Below, in pieces: positions 8,077-17,057 of a DNA stretch of 64,000 bases. This DNA comes from Alteromonas aquimaris (GTDB taxonomy: Bacteria > Pseudomonadota > Gammaproteobacteria > Enterobacterales > Alteromonadaceae). The notes below the pieces were generated by a model. The model made no database searches. It saw nothing but the letters and a program-made list of their open reading frames with translations, and was not told where the DNA came from. The translations under genes and the position numbers were made by a program. The stretch covers positions 258,725-322,724 of the forward strand of contig NZ_JAPFRD010000002.1 of the NCBI RefSeq assembly GCF_026183695.1. The letters run 5' to 3'. Every line of letters starts with the position of its first letter. The first letter of the stretch is position 1.

Positions 8077-9051
8077 TTATTTGATTTTGAAAAGTAGCTT
8101 CATAACTTCGGAAGAGGTATGAAGTAGTTCTTTGGTTGGTTTTTTATCAGTGAAGTAATGCTTCTCTTCCAACCAGTTCTCGGCACCGGTAACAGAGCCG
8201 TATTTGTCCAGCAGCGCTTTATCTAATGACTCAAGAAGAAACTGATGCTCCGCATCTTCCGTGTATGTCTGATTGATTGAAGGGCAATTTATTTCGTATG
8301 GTGCCAATATTTCAGGAATATACTTGGTAAGGAAGTCCCGGTCTTTATCGTGCCAGATGATAGCAGTTGCACCATGCCAGTCATGTGTCAGTAAAAGTGC
8401 ACCATAGCTGCCGAAGAAAGCTGTGTGCACGAATTTTTTATCAACAATTTCGCTGACCTGAGACAAACCGTATGCTTTATTGATGTGAATGGCCGCGTAT
8501 CGTGCAAAAGCATAAAAGGTGCTTTCTGATGGTAACGATTCATTTTTCTTTCGAAGTAAAGAGGTTTGCAGGCGCCCCTGAAATGGCTTACTGGTTTTCA
8601 GCATCGGCACGATAAAGGCTGTATAGGCTGACTCAACGGAAACGAACTCAGTATCGAAAGGGATATAGCGCCATTTTGATGCTGTACCATTAAAAAAATA
8701 GCTAACAATAAATGGCTTTCTAGGGGTCTCTACTTCAACAACCTCATATCCCGTATCTTCAAGCTTTTTCGCCGAAACTCTTTTCATATAGTTAATGTTT
8801 GGCGATATCCGTATCAAAATCTCAATGCATAATGTCGGTGAGTGTAACGCCAGCTCTCCCCATCTCGATACGTGCGCAGTAAAACCTGTCACTTTAAACG
8901 CCTTAAGCAACAACTTAAAAACCGGTGTTATTTCATCAAAAAAAGCCCTGTCGGCAGGCACACAGGGTTGTGCATCTTTGCAGTAGATTGATATGGGTTG
9001 TGTTTTTATAGCTTGGCGTAGTGCCCTGATAACATTATTTATGTTCATCAT
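8077..9051 (-). CDS. hypothetical protein
   Basis: 324 residues from the ATG at 9049-9051 (MMNINNVIRALRQAIK). The frame is open to 9102, but the internal start fits the 17-base overlap with the preceding gene better. Not recognised. The N-terminal third looks alpha/beta; the middle contains a basic run (LQTSLLRKKNESLP) and a helical segment FYAFARYAAIHINKAYG. No membrane segments. Its overlap with the 291-residue gene upstream indicates coupled translation. It appears to be a core component of the unknown operon. Confidence 0.55.
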   Translation of the reverse strand: MMNINNVIRALRQAIKTQPISIYCKDAQPCVPADRAFFDEITPVFKLLLKAFKVTGFTAHVSRWGELALHSPTLCIEILIRISPNINYMKRVSAKKLEDTGYEVVEVETPRKPFIVSYFFNGTASKWRYIPFDTEFVSVESAYTAFIVPMLKTSKPFQGRLQTSLLRKKNESLPSESTFYAFARYAAIHINKAYGLSQVSEIVDKKFVHTAFFGSYGALLLTHDWHGATAIIWHDKDRDFLTKYIPEILAPYEINCPSINQTYTEDAEHQFLLESLDKALLDKYGSVTGAENWLEEKHYFTDKKPTKELLHTSSEVMKLLFKIK

Positions 9052-9910
9052 CAGGCACCAATGTAACGTATGCTGATTCACTGCGTTTGCCAAGCGAACC
9101 ATTTTTCAGGACTTTGGGACCAGTAAGGTACAGCGTACCGTTGTAGTATCGAACCGACTCCAGCTGAATTTCCTGATTTTTATTGTTTAGCTTTGTTTGA
9201 GTAATGATTCGGTCACCGACAGATATGCTAAGGACACGACTGCACAGGAGTTCGCATTTTCTTTCAATTAGCTGCTCCAGTGACTCAGCTTCTTTTTCTA
9301 GCTGTTTGATCTCAATACTTACTTCAAGCGCAAGTTCATCAGTTTTTGCACTCGGGGTTGTAAAACTGGCAGCTTTGACTCCATCAATAGCGCTAGTAAG
9401 TCCCTCTAAACTATCCAGTCGTTCCCACGCGAGCTGCATTTCCCTATCTAAATTTTCTATTTCACTTATCAACGCCTTTGCTGTATCAGTAGCTAGAAAT
9501 GCGAGGTTGAGTTGTTTAGCCGCTCGTTTCTCATCGGGGGTAATTGATGACAATGGAAGTCTAGTCGAAACAAAAACGGGTGTTTTGTCAGGAGCGAAAG
9601 CCCCTGAGAAGTATATGCAATCTTTTGTGACGTGAAGATTGGAACGTATCTCCTGATATATTCGCTCAGACAGCGAACTGAACCAGTTTACGTCGTCGGA
9701 GCGAAAAGAGACTTCGTTTAAATCGTTCTCATCGATTAATGACAGTGCTTTATTAATAGTATCTATGAGGTCAACCGTGACAAATGCACTGCATAGTTTG
9801 GGGGATGGCAGCATGAATGGATACGTGGGCTTAGCGTTATTGTAAGCATTCAGCAGTTCAACATTGAGGCAAAGCAGTTTCTTCTTCAATGGCGACCTTG
9901 TTTTATTCAC
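9035..9910 (-). CDS. hypothetical coiled-coil protein, GTG start
   Basis: 291 residues, not recognised. It starts at a GTG that overlaps the end of the preceding gene (TGTGAATAA). Residues about 140-220 form a predicted coiled coil (ISEIENLDREMQLAWERLDS, EIKQLEKEAESLEQLIERK). The C-terminal 60 residues look like a small beta-barrel (VGDRIITQTKLNN, VRYYNGTLYLTGPKVL). The N-terminal region contains VTVDLIDTINKALSLIDEND. The coiled coil suggests oligomerisation. Second gene of the operon. Confidence 0.55.
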   Translation of the reverse strand: MNKTRSPLKKKLLCLNVELLNAYNNAKPTYPFMLPSPKLCSAFVTVDLIDTINKALSLIDENDLNEVSFRSDDVNWFSSLSERIYQEIRSNLHVTKDCIYFSGAFAPDKTPVFVSTRLPLSSITPDEKRAAKQLNLAFLATDTAKALISEIENLDREMQLAWERLDSLEGLTSAIDGVKAASFTTPSAKTDELALEVSIEIKQLEKEAESLEQLIERKCELLCSRVLSISVGDRIITQTKLNNKNQEIQLESVRYYNGTLYLTGPKVLKNGSLGKRSESAYVTLVPDDEHK

Positions 9911-10124
9911 ATGCTCGTTGTTTTTTGAGTTCAGTTAATTTACCGATTAACTCAAAGATCATTGCAGCGTCAGTTGCGTCATCTGAAAAGTCGCATTTAT
10001 CACCAAAACCGAATGCTATCTTTCCGTCGCTGGTAACAACACATACCGCCAGTGCTTCACCCACTAAAGGTGTGCAGATCTGCCTGACGAGGTTTTCCTG
10101 TGTTGACTCACTCTCTGTTTCCAT
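9903..10124 (-). CDS. hypothetical acidic small protein, first gene of operon
   Basis: 73 residues, METESESTQENLVRQICTPL onward; not recognised. A good ribosome-binding site (GGAG, six bases before ATG) is present, and its stop overlaps the GTG of the next gene. The middle (ALAVCVVTSDGKIAFGFGDK) looks like a beta hairpin, followed by SDDATDAAMIFELIGKL, a helix. The palindromic element upstream at 10169-10197 makes this the likely promoter-proximal gene. Confidence 0.55.
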   Translation of the reverse strand: METESESTQENLVRQICTPLVGEALAVCVVTSDGKIAFGFGDKCDFSDDATDAAMIFELIGKLTELKKQRACE

Positions 10125-10168
10125 TAGCTGCTCCGGTTAATACTTATCACTGATTTGTCGTTGTAAAA

Positions 10169-10197
10169 ACTAGCGTATAGGTCTATGCTAGTACTAG
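10169..10197. promoter_or_regulatory. overlapping palindromes upstream of the seven-gene operon, operator-like
   Basis: ACTAGC (10169-10174) and GCTAGT (10187-10192) form an interrupted inverted repeat with ATAG/CTAT nested inside. A perfect palindrome CTAGTACTAG (10188-10197) overlaps its right half. The element begins 45 bases upstream of the first start codon on the minus strand, a usual place for an operator. The A/T-rich stretch beyond it may hold the promoter. Which protein binds is unknown; the HTH protein of the operon is an obvious candidate. Confidence 0.4.
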
Positions 10198-10277
10198 ATC
10201 AATAAATAAGAAAATATTTTATAAATCATTACGTTAGTTAGAGGTTGGGTGGGTCTAACGCCCTGATTATATTAGCT

Positions 10278-10408
10278 TTCACAAATTTAATTTAAGAAGG
10301 CTGAGACGTGTATTGCATTAACCGTCCATATTCACAAACTTTATTTAAACACCCCTTTTCTTAGGCCCGCTGATATCAATGGGGCATTTCACAAACTTCA
10401 TTCAAAAC
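10278..10408. repeat. three copies of TTCACAAACTT-type repeat
   Basis: Related units start at 10278 (TTCACAAATTTAATTTA), 10331 (TTCACAAACTTTATTTAAAC) and 10388 (TTCACAAACTTCATTCAAAA), spaced 53 and 57 bases apart. The reverse complement of the same motif appears near 19274. Regularly spaced direct repeats of this kind are known at the ends of IS21-family elements, where they are thought to bind transposase. No istA/istB genes are present, so this would be a remnant end. Confidence 0.45.
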
Positions 10409-10431
10409 TCACAATTGATCACGACAATTGT

Positions 10432-10485
10432 AGTTGGAAACCGATCCAATCTAGTTGGAAACTGCAATTGAAGTTGGAAACCGAT
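10432..10485 (+). repeat. three copies of AGTTGGAAAC repeat interleaved with CAATTG
   Basis: AGTTGGAAACCGAT occurs at 10432-10445 and 10472-10485, with AGTTGGAAACTGCA between at 10453-10466. CAATTG occurs at 10412, 10425 and 10465. The spacing is 19-21 bases, close to two helical turns. It is distinct in sequence from the TTCACAAACTT array just before it. Either an insertion-sequence end or a protein-binding array; there is no gene in it. Confidence 0.5.
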
Positions 10486-10491
10486 GTAGAT

Positions 10492-10524
10492 GAAAGGCGA
10501 ACATAATGGTTCGCCTTTCTTTTA
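10492..10524 (+). terminator. rho-independent terminator-like hairpin without an obvious upstream gene
   Basis: A perfect 11-bp stem (GAAAGGCGAAC at 10492-10502, GTTCGCCTTTC at 10509-10519) with a six-base loop is followed by a T-rich tail. No plus-strand gene precedes it, so it may be left over from a lost element. Confidence 0.6.
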
Positions 10525-10707
10525 TGGTAAAAAAGTTACTTCCTAAATAAAATAAATTACCTTATAAACCGATTAGTTAAGAGTGGTAATCTGAGATGTA
10601 GTAGTGCGCGTATAGACGCTGGTCGTTAGGTATGAGGATGAGCGGCTGGTTTAGACAAAGAGCGGACATTTGATCAATCTTTTGAGGTTTGTTGATGACA
10701 ACGATTG

Positions 10708-11208
10708 TCACGTAGTTATCACCTTTTTAATAACGGGGTATAAAAGTAGGTGAACAGTCGCTGACAATAAGGCAAGAACTAACACAAATGCGGTGGGTAA
10801 TACTGCGCCAAACGCTACCGACATGCCGAATACAAATCCAAGTATATATTGCGGTTGATAAACCCTCACAATGAGAGATATAGCGAGCAATATTGGCCCA
10901 AGCCATGATACCAGTGGCTTAATATTGTTAAGAAACACTACTGATACAATTATGCCAACTAAGATCGCCGATATCCATCCGGCAATTACTTTTTTATCAA
11001 AGGGTGAAGCTGAGTATTTTTCGTGTAAACCAGTGCATATGTATGTGAGCACTGGAATTAATAGTGCTCCCCAAGCGTTGGTCAACGAAGGCATGTTTTT
11101 GTCATGCAGAATATAATGACTAGGGATTCCTCCGTTTAAAAACTGAAATGCTAATAATAGCCAGATACCTAAACTGGCGAATAACGTCAAACCTATCTTT
11201 TTGCTCAA
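10708..11208 (-). CDS. integral membrane protein, unknown
   Basis: 166 residues with about five hydrophobic segments: residues 5-24, 45-60, 75-95, 100-118 and 130-160. The start MSKKIGLTLFASLGIWLLLA looks like a membrane anchor or uncleaved signal. No family was recognised. It stands alone, with more than 500 bases of non-coding DNA on both sides. Inner-membrane location is likely; its role is unknown. Confidence 0.55.
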   Translation of the reverse strand: MSKKIGLTLFASLGIWLLLAFQFLNGGIPSHYILHDKNMPSLTNAWGALLIPVLTYICTGLHEKYSASPFDKKVIAGWISAILVGIIVSVVFLNNIKPLVSWLGPILLAISLIVRVYQPQYILGFVFGMSVAFGAVLPTAFVLVLALLSATVHLLLYPVIKKVITT

Positions 11209-11840
11209 GAATACCGCTCCCGTATGCTATTTAAACTCATATTACCTTGCGGTTAGTGATACCAAATAGCAGTTTATTGTAACAAGCTTTTCCAGTAGTT
11301 ACGTTTTGAAATATTGTAAGTAAGAATTTTATCAAGGTATTTTTCGCCGTAGCGAAGAGAAGGTTGTCCTTTTCTCAAGTAAATCTCTGAATAATGTGAT
11401 AACGCATTATGAATGCTTCGTGTGACCGTCCGAAGTACGTACGTAGCTGACTAAAAGTAAACTCTGACAGGCAGTCCAATAGCAACGCATTTAATAACGA
11501 TGTGCCATACTAATTATATTTAATACCTAAAAGATCCGTTATTATTTCCAACAGTTTCAAGATAATGCTCAGAAGTAAGAAAATCACGACAGGAACACCG
11601 TATCAATCGGAAAACTTACCTAGCTGCAATATCAACTACTCAGATTCCCGATTTGATTGTCGCAGGAATACCGCTTTCACTCTGATAGTTTGTTCTTCGA
11701 TGTTGGCAAAGCAGGTGTCTACGAAAAACTTGTGACGATGGTATTTACGTTAAAAGGTTAAAAAGTATTCATAGTCTGATTCTTTTGCAAATACTTATCT
11801 GGTAAAGTTTAAAATGTAGTAATTCAGGGACGTAATAAAG
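11209..11840. other. intergenic, no gene recognised
   Basis: About 630 bases with stops in all frames. Nothing resembling a transposase, tRNA or structured RNA could be identified. It probably contains the promoter of the lipoprotein gene at its right end. Confidence 0.4.
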
Positions 11841-13391
11841 ATGAACAATAACTACCTCTTAATATCACTTTTATTTTCTCTCGCTGTCACAGCTTGTGGT
11901 GGTGGAGGAGATACCAGCTCGGCAATACCCACAGCGGCCCCAACGCAAACTAACAATAATGGAAATGATAATAACTCTTCTGAGGATGATAGCTCTGATG
12001 ATGATTCAAGCGGGGATGACTCAACAGGCGATGACTCAACAGGCGATGATACGCCGCCACCAGCGTATACCGTAAGTGGAAAAGTCATTGACGGTTATAT
12101 TTCTGGTGCAACGGTTTGGCTGGATATTAATAATAACGGTTTGTTAGATTCCGAAGAGCCGAATACCATTTCGGGTGATGAAGGAAGTTTTTCACTAGAG
12201 CTTTCCGAATCACAGCATGCTTGTACAGCTTATTCCATGCTTCGTGCGAATGTGCCTGTTGGCGCTATTGACGAAGATAATGGTGAGATTGAACGGGCAT
12301 TTCAGATGGTCATAGTCCCTAACGGTATTGAACCGTTAAATGACAATAGCGTAATTAATATCACTCCATTAACAACGGTATCCTGGAAAGGCGTTGAAAA
12401 AGAATCTGTTCCCACTGGGATCCCAGGCTGTAGCGAAATCGTAAACGACCAGTCAATAAAATCCGAATTTGTTTCTCTTCTTCGGAATGGTTCCGGAGAA
12501 TATGTCAAATTGCTCAATCTTAGCGGTCCACTCAATATGGATTATATTATGGTCCCTAATGCGGAACAGCGTGAATTAGCTACAGCACTGGTCGAACTGC
12601 TTAAAAAAAACTATGCATATGAGAAGACGTTAGAAACAAAGTATCCCGATTCGACTGCTTTCCATGTAAATTTTTATCGGCAGAATGACAGTGACGAAAC
12701 CAATGCTTCTGCTGAATTGATAAGGTATTACGAAGTGATTGAAGGTAATACTTTGTATTTAAGAAAAGCAAAAATTGATGAATTGACTGACGAAGTCATC
12801 AATCAAGATTATTATCTAAATAAAACGGTTTCTGCATTCAATACGGCCCAACTAACTACCGAGTATAGCTGGTCATTCAATGACACATATGGTTATAGTT
12901 GCAATGTCTTTGAAACACTTGAGTTCGAGAGCGAAAACGTCAGTTATTATCTTTTAAATAATGTCCAACGCAATGACTTCTCAACATTTTCACAGTGCGA
13001 GCAAGTATCATTGGCCACAGAGATTGGTGGCCATTCCTTCATAATTGAATACCAGAATGAGTCGGCCGCATTCAGTACAAGACTTTACGAAGAATACTCG
13101 CTCTCTGTACTGCCAAATTGGATAGGGCTCGAAGGAAGAGAAGACGAGTTTGATTTAGCTGAGTTAATATCAGAATTAAGTATGTCTGGTTATGAGTTTG
13201 ATGAAATCGTAATGGTACCAGTTGATATCTGGGAAAAACACAAATATGAAGATAGCACTGAAAATTTTGATTCTAGAGTGACCTCCTACAATCATTCCGG
13301 TAAATGGGAGAGAACGACAAAATTCTCTGACGGCTCGACATTAGAGGAATGTTCGTATGATGAGGGGGTTTCCTGGAAAACTTGCGATTAA
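11841..13391 (+). CDS. lipoprotein with acidic linker
   Basis: 516 residues. A lipoprotein signal peptide ends in the lipobox LAVTAC (Cys19) followed by GGGGDTSS. Residues about 35-72 are a low-complexity Asn/Asp/Ser/Thr linker with repeated DDS and STGDD. Then comes a small beta domain, VSGKVIDGYISGATVWLDIN with NNGLLDSEEP, a pattern seen in marine exported lipoproteins. The C-terminal 350 residues are unrecognised. The protein is probably anchored in the outer membrane and exposed. The linker may bind calcium or act as a spacer (inference). A terminator follows at 13468. Confidence 0.7.
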   Translation: MNNNYLLISLLFSLAVTACGGGGDTSSAIPTAAPTQTNNNGNDNNSSEDDSSDDDSSGDDSTGDDSTGDDTPPPAYTVSGKVIDGYISGATVWLDINNNGLLDSEEPNTISGDEGSFSLELSESQHACTAYSMLRANVPVGAIDEDNGEIERAFQMVIVPNGIEPLNDNSVINITPLTTVSWKGVEKESVPTGIPGCSEIVNDQSIKSEFVSLLRNGSGEYVKLLNLSGPLNMDYIMVPNAEQRELATALVELLKKNYAYEKTLETKYPDSTAFHVNFYRQNDSDETNASAELIRYYEVIEGNTLYLRKAKIDELTDEVINQDYYLNKTVSAFNTAQLTTEYSWSFNDTYGYSCNVFETLEFESENVSYYLLNNVQRNDFSTFSQCEQVSLATEIGGHSFIIEYQNESAAFSTRLYEEYSLSVLPNWIGLEGREDEFDLAELISELSMSGYEFDEIVMVPVDIWEKHKYEDSTENFDSRVTSYNHSGKWERTTKFSDGSTLEECSYDEGVSWKTCD

Positions 13392-13467
13392 CTTAAATAA
13401 CGATAGTTAAACGTCTATATATAAAAGGGTTGTATCTCGCTTTAGCTTCTTCTGGCAATCGTTCTAG

Positions 13468-13491
13468 AACCGCCGTGATGGCGGTTTTTTT
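13468..13491 (+). terminator. rho-independent terminator of the lipoprotein gene
   Basis: Stem AACCGCC (13468-13474) and GGCGGTT (13480-13486) with a five-base loop, running straight into a T-tract. It lies 77 bases after the lipoprotein stop. Confidence 0.85.
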
Positions 13492-13901
13492 GATCTTTAA
13501 AAGATTAGAAAATATCTGTAAACCTCCCTTAATTAGTTACACCCATAAATAGCTTCAGTTAGCATATAAAGTTAGGCATGTTCTTCGGTGCATAAGATGT
13601 GCATGTAGTCCATACAGGAAGATGAAAAATGAAAATTAGCTATATTTTTCAGCTATCCAGTCAGATTTAACAGTCCTGCTTTGTGTTTTATGACGGGATT
13701 GCTGGGGTCTTACCAGATCTCAATTTCGTGATTATTATCCGGTTCTACCCCTTTTCACTTTCTTGTGCAAGTGGTTGAAATACTATAAGGTAACGATGGC
13801 GTTTATAATTGAAAAGTGAGCGCATAAAACAATGTTTCCAAGCGCACACATTACCTATATTTATCTAATCGAACTGTACCAGTATTTACCTAGAGATCGT
13901 T
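13492..13901. other. intergenic, promoter region of the FIST/kinase pair
   Basis: No gene is seen. TATAAT at 13804-13809 could be a -10 element for the downstream pair; a well-spaced -35 box is not evident. Confidence 0.3.
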
Positions 13902-15065
13902 ATGACTGAAGTGGCCGTAGTTCACACGAATGAGACAGACAGTGCTCTTGCGGGCAAAAAGCTGGGCTCTGAAGTTAGAGAGAAAATCAGCGGCAATCCG
14001 GACGCCCTAATCGTATTCGCGTCCCCTTTGTACGACTTTAAGTTGTTGCTCCGGAATATTGCCGTCCAATGCAACCCTACGCACATGCTCGGTTGCTCCT
14101 CTGCAGGCGAATTTTCCTCCGCTATTCCTTATGAAGGATCTGCCTGTGTTTTGGCTTTGAAGTCATCAGATATGGCTTTTTCAGTGGGTGTTGCACGTAA
14201 CTTAAGCTCGGACCGCAAGCAGGCGGCGCAGAGTATTACAGCTAGCTTTATGGGTCTCGATGATCAGACCTATAACTATCGCACAGCTATGGTGTTGACT
14301 GACGCCCTAGCCGGTTTTGCCGATTCGCTCATCGAAGAAATCACATTATCTACCTCGGGAATGTACCAGCTGTTCGGCGGAGGGGCGGGTGATGATGCTC
14401 AATTTAAACGCACGCATATCTTTTATGGTGAAGAAGCCATCACCAATGCAGCTGTAGCGCTGGAAATATTATCGAACAAACCAATTGGCATCGGCGTACA
14501 ACACGGATGGGAGGCTGCGAGCGCACCTATGCGCGTAACAGAGGCGGACGGCAAGCGTCTGATTAGCGTGAACGCTGTGCCTGCCATCGAGGCTTTCCAA
14601 GCTCACGCAGAGGCCACTGGACAAATTCTTGACCTTGAAAACCCCATGGCATTCTTTTTGTCGAACGTAATTGGCATTCAAGACCAAGGGGCGTACCGTC
14701 TGCGAGTGCCCTTAACTACAAATGCAGAGGGAGAGGTTTTCTGTGCCGCAGAAATTCCCAGCGGCAGTATCATTAGCATTATGCGTACCTCCAGCATGTG
14801 CTCTGCCGAAGCAGCTGCGCAAGCCACAAAAACTGCATTAGCACAATTAGAGGATCACCGGCCTAAGACAGCCATTTTCTTTGACTGTGTGGCGACCCGG
14901 CTGCGCACGGGTCAGGATTTTGGTTTGGAACTGGGTAAATTGGACGATTTGCTATCCCCGGCTTCTTATGTAGGTTGCAATACTTATGGCCAAATAGCGC
15001 GGGCAGAGGGTCAGTTTGGCGGCTTTCACAATTGTACTGCGGTGATCGGTATTTTTCCGGAATGA
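13902..15065 (+). CDS. FIST domain sensory protein
   Basis: 387 residues with the full FIST_N plus FIST_C arrangement. The N-terminal half has PDALIVFASPLYDF, HMLGCSSAGEFSS and LFGGGAGDDAQF. The C-terminal half has FFDCVATRLRTG and PASYVGCNTYGQIA. FIST domains are thought to sense small ligands, perhaps amino acids, and usually partner kinases or GGDEF proteins. No signal peptide or membrane segment is present, so it is cytoplasmic. Its TGA overlaps the ATG of the hybrid kinase (ATGA), which strongly implies that the two proteins act together. Confidence 0.9.
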   Translation: MTEVAVVHTNETDSALAGKKLGSEVREKISGNPDALIVFASPLYDFKLLLRNIAVQCNPTHMLGCSSAGEFSSAIPYEGSACVLALKSSDMAFSVGVARNLSSDRKQAAQSITASFMGLDDQTYNYRTAMVLTDALAGFADSLIEEITLSTSGMYQLFGGGAGDDAQFKRTHIFYGEEAITNAAVALEILSNKPIGIGVQHGWEAASAPMRVTEADGKRLISVNAVPAIEAFQAHAEATGQILDLENPMAFFLSNVIGIQDQGAYRLRVPLTTNAEGEVFCAAEIPSGSIISIMRTSSMCSAEAAAQATKTALAQLEDHRPKTAIFFDCVATRLRTGQDFGLELGKLDDLLSPASYVGCNTYGQIARAEGQFGGFHNCTAVIGIFPE

Positions 15066-16726
15066 AATCTTTGCAAAGCCACAGCAAACTTCAGCTAATT
15101 GCCGCGCTAGCTGTACCTTCGGAACGGCAGAGTGCAGCGCGACAACTTGCGAAGTTCTATCAAGCCGACGACCTAATAATTTTTTTTCGCGATGATCAGG
15201 TAGGGCTTTTTCTGCCGGCGCCCGGCTTCTCCCAGAAGCTGAAAGACAGCAAAGCGTGGCAACATTTTCTTGAGAACTGTCTCCACAATAGTCGCGCCAC
15301 AGCTCACCTGCATTTCTCTCATTCTCCCGGGCCGGTCCAGGTATTCGGGATCCATTATCTGGATGACATCATCATTGTATTCGTGAGTGACCAATGCGTT
15401 ATCAAAAACAGTGACGAACTTTTTCAGCTCTGCCCTTTATTGGTTCATGCGTTAAGAGCCGAAAGACAATCCACGACCCTAGTCGCACAGACCAAATTGG
15501 CGCGTGATAAGGAAATGTCGGCCAACCTTCTAGCACAGTCACTTGAGAAAGCTCGTAATCGATTGGTGTCAGCACTCAGTGCAGCCCGTCAAGCCGAAGA
15601 AACTTTACGGCTGGCAGACAAGCGCAAGGACGAGTTTCTGGCAATTTTGGCGCACGAACTGCGCAACCCCCTTGCTCCTATGGGGAATTGTATCGAACTG
15701 CTAAAGCACGCCGAAGACAATCCGCAAATTTTATCTAAAGTGCGCGAGATGATGGATAGGCAGTTAGGCCAAATGACACGCCTCATCGATGATCTGATGG
15801 ACGTTTCTCGAATAACGCGCGGTAAAGTGAACCTTCAGGAACAAGCTGTGCCTCTAAAGGTGTTACTCGATTCCGCAATAGAAAGTGCCAAACCTTTTAT
15901 CGATCAGCAGCAACATCGTTTGAATCTCTATATACCGGAAGACACCATAATGGTAAATGCTGACACAACCAGATTGACCCAGGTGTTTTTAAATCTGTTA
16001 AATAATGCTGCCAAATACAGTGACCCAGGTGGCAGCATTGACATAACGGTTAATGCTGACGCCGAGGAAGTAATTATCAGTATCCAAGATTCTGGATTGG
16101 GATTGGATGCAGACGAGTTAATCTCGATTTTTGACATGTTTGTTCAAGCAGATTCCGTTGCAACTTACTCTCGAGGGGGCTTAGGTATTGGGCTCACACT
16201 GGTAAAGAAATTGGTGGAACTGCACCAGGGAAGTGTTTTTGCAAAGAGCCCAGGGCGAGGCAAAGGCAGTGAATTTGTTGTCACGCTGCCCCGCATTCAG
16301 AAAAAGCAGGGACCGAACCCCGAGAAACAAAGAAAGGCGCCTGCAACACCCTTTAAGCACCTCAAAGTTCTGGTGGTAGACGACAATGAGCCTTCTGCTC
16401 GCTCCATGTGCATGATTGCGGAATTGCTGGGGCATCAAACCCAAATTGCATTCACCGGCGAGGAGGCGCTGGCAAAGGCTAAGCGTTTTCAGCCCCAAAT
16501 TGTGTTGCTGGACATTGGTCTACCCGACATCAGCGGCTATGAAGTTTGCCGCACACTTCGAGCTAACCCGTTGTTCAAAGATACCGTATTTGTTGCTCAG
16601 ACAGGTTGGGGGCAACCCAAAGACCAACAAATGGGCATGGAAGCAGGCTTTGATCATTATTTGGTGAAACCTCTCGATATGAGCGAGCTTGCCCCGATTT
16701 TTGCGAGCATAGAACAAACCTCCTGA
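15062..16726 (+). CDS. soluble hybrid histidine kinase
   Basis: 554 residues from the ATG at 15062, which overlaps the FIST stop. The N-terminal 150 residues are an unassigned, possibly GAF-like sensor, followed by a coiled-coil linker. The HisKA box DEFLAILAHELRNPLAP gives phospho-acceptor His198. The HATPase domain shows N (LNLLNNAAKYSD), G1 (DSGLGLD) and G2 (GGLGIGL) boxes. The C-terminal receiver has VLVVDDNEPSA and phospho-acceptor Asp484 in LLDIGLPD. There are no transmembrane segments and no DNA-binding output, so phosphate must pass to another protein or the receiver tunes the kinase. Partner of the FIST protein. Confidence 0.9.
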   Translation: MKSLQSHSKLQLIAALAVPSERQSAARQLAKFYQADDLIIFFRDDQVGLFLPAPGFSQKLKDSKAWQHFLENCLHNSRATAHLHFSHSPGPVQVFGIHYLDDIIIVFVSDQCVIKNSDELFQLCPLLVHALRAERQSTTLVAQTKLARDKEMSANLLAQSLEKARNRLVSALSAARQAEETLRLADKRKDEFLAILAHELRNPLAPMGNCIELLKHAEDNPQILSKVREMMDRQLGQMTRLIDDLMDVSRITRGKVNLQEQAVPLKVLLDSAIESAKPFIDQQQHRLNLYIPEDTIMVNADTTRLTQVFLNLLNNAAKYSDPGGSIDITVNADAEEVIISIQDSGLGLDADELISIFDMFVQADSVATYSRGGLGIGLTLVKKLVELHQGSVFAKSPGRGKGSEFVVTLPRIQKKQGPNPEKQRKAPATPFKHLKVLVVDDNEPSARSMCMIAELLGHQTQIAFTGEEALAKAKRFQPQIVLLDIGLPDISGYEVCRTLRANPLFKDTVFVAQTGWGQPKDQQMGMEAGFDHYLVKPLDMSELAPIFASIEQTS

Positions 16727-16817
16727 TTCAGCGAGAAATAATCGTATGCTAACCGCACGTCCCAGACGTTGCGAGACACTTTTAATAGTTACAATGTAAC
16801 TTCAAACAGAGGTGTTT

Positions 16818-17057
16818 ATGACCAAAGGCAAACGATATACCGAAGAGTTTAAGGTTGAAGCAGTAAAGCAAATTACTGAACGTGGTTATTCAGTTCAGGA
16901 AGTCGCGGAGCGGGCTGGGATTTCGACTAAATCGCTCTATCACTGGCGAAGCCAATTGAGTGGAAATAAAGTCACTCGCCAATCATCGGATGATGCAGTT
17001 CGCATAGCCAAGTTAGAAGCTGAGTTAGAGCGGGTCACGCAGGAGCGGGACATATAA
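16818..17057 (+). pseudogene. truncated IS3-family transposase OrfA
   Basis: 79 codons starting MTKGKRYTEEFKVEAVKQIT, with the OrfA helix-turn-helix (VQEVAERAGISTKSLYHWRS) and the start of the leucine-zipper region (KLEAELERVTQERDI). The normal continuation ILKKA is replaced by a stop (ATA TAA) in a run of A residues. The rest of OrfA and all of OrfB are missing. The sequence then continues into another OrfA fossil in the opposite orientation. Confidence 0.85.

Noticed and set aside
10278..10485. CRISPR array
   Set aside because: The repeats are short, imperfect and of two different families; spacers are not of uniform length and no cas gene is present.
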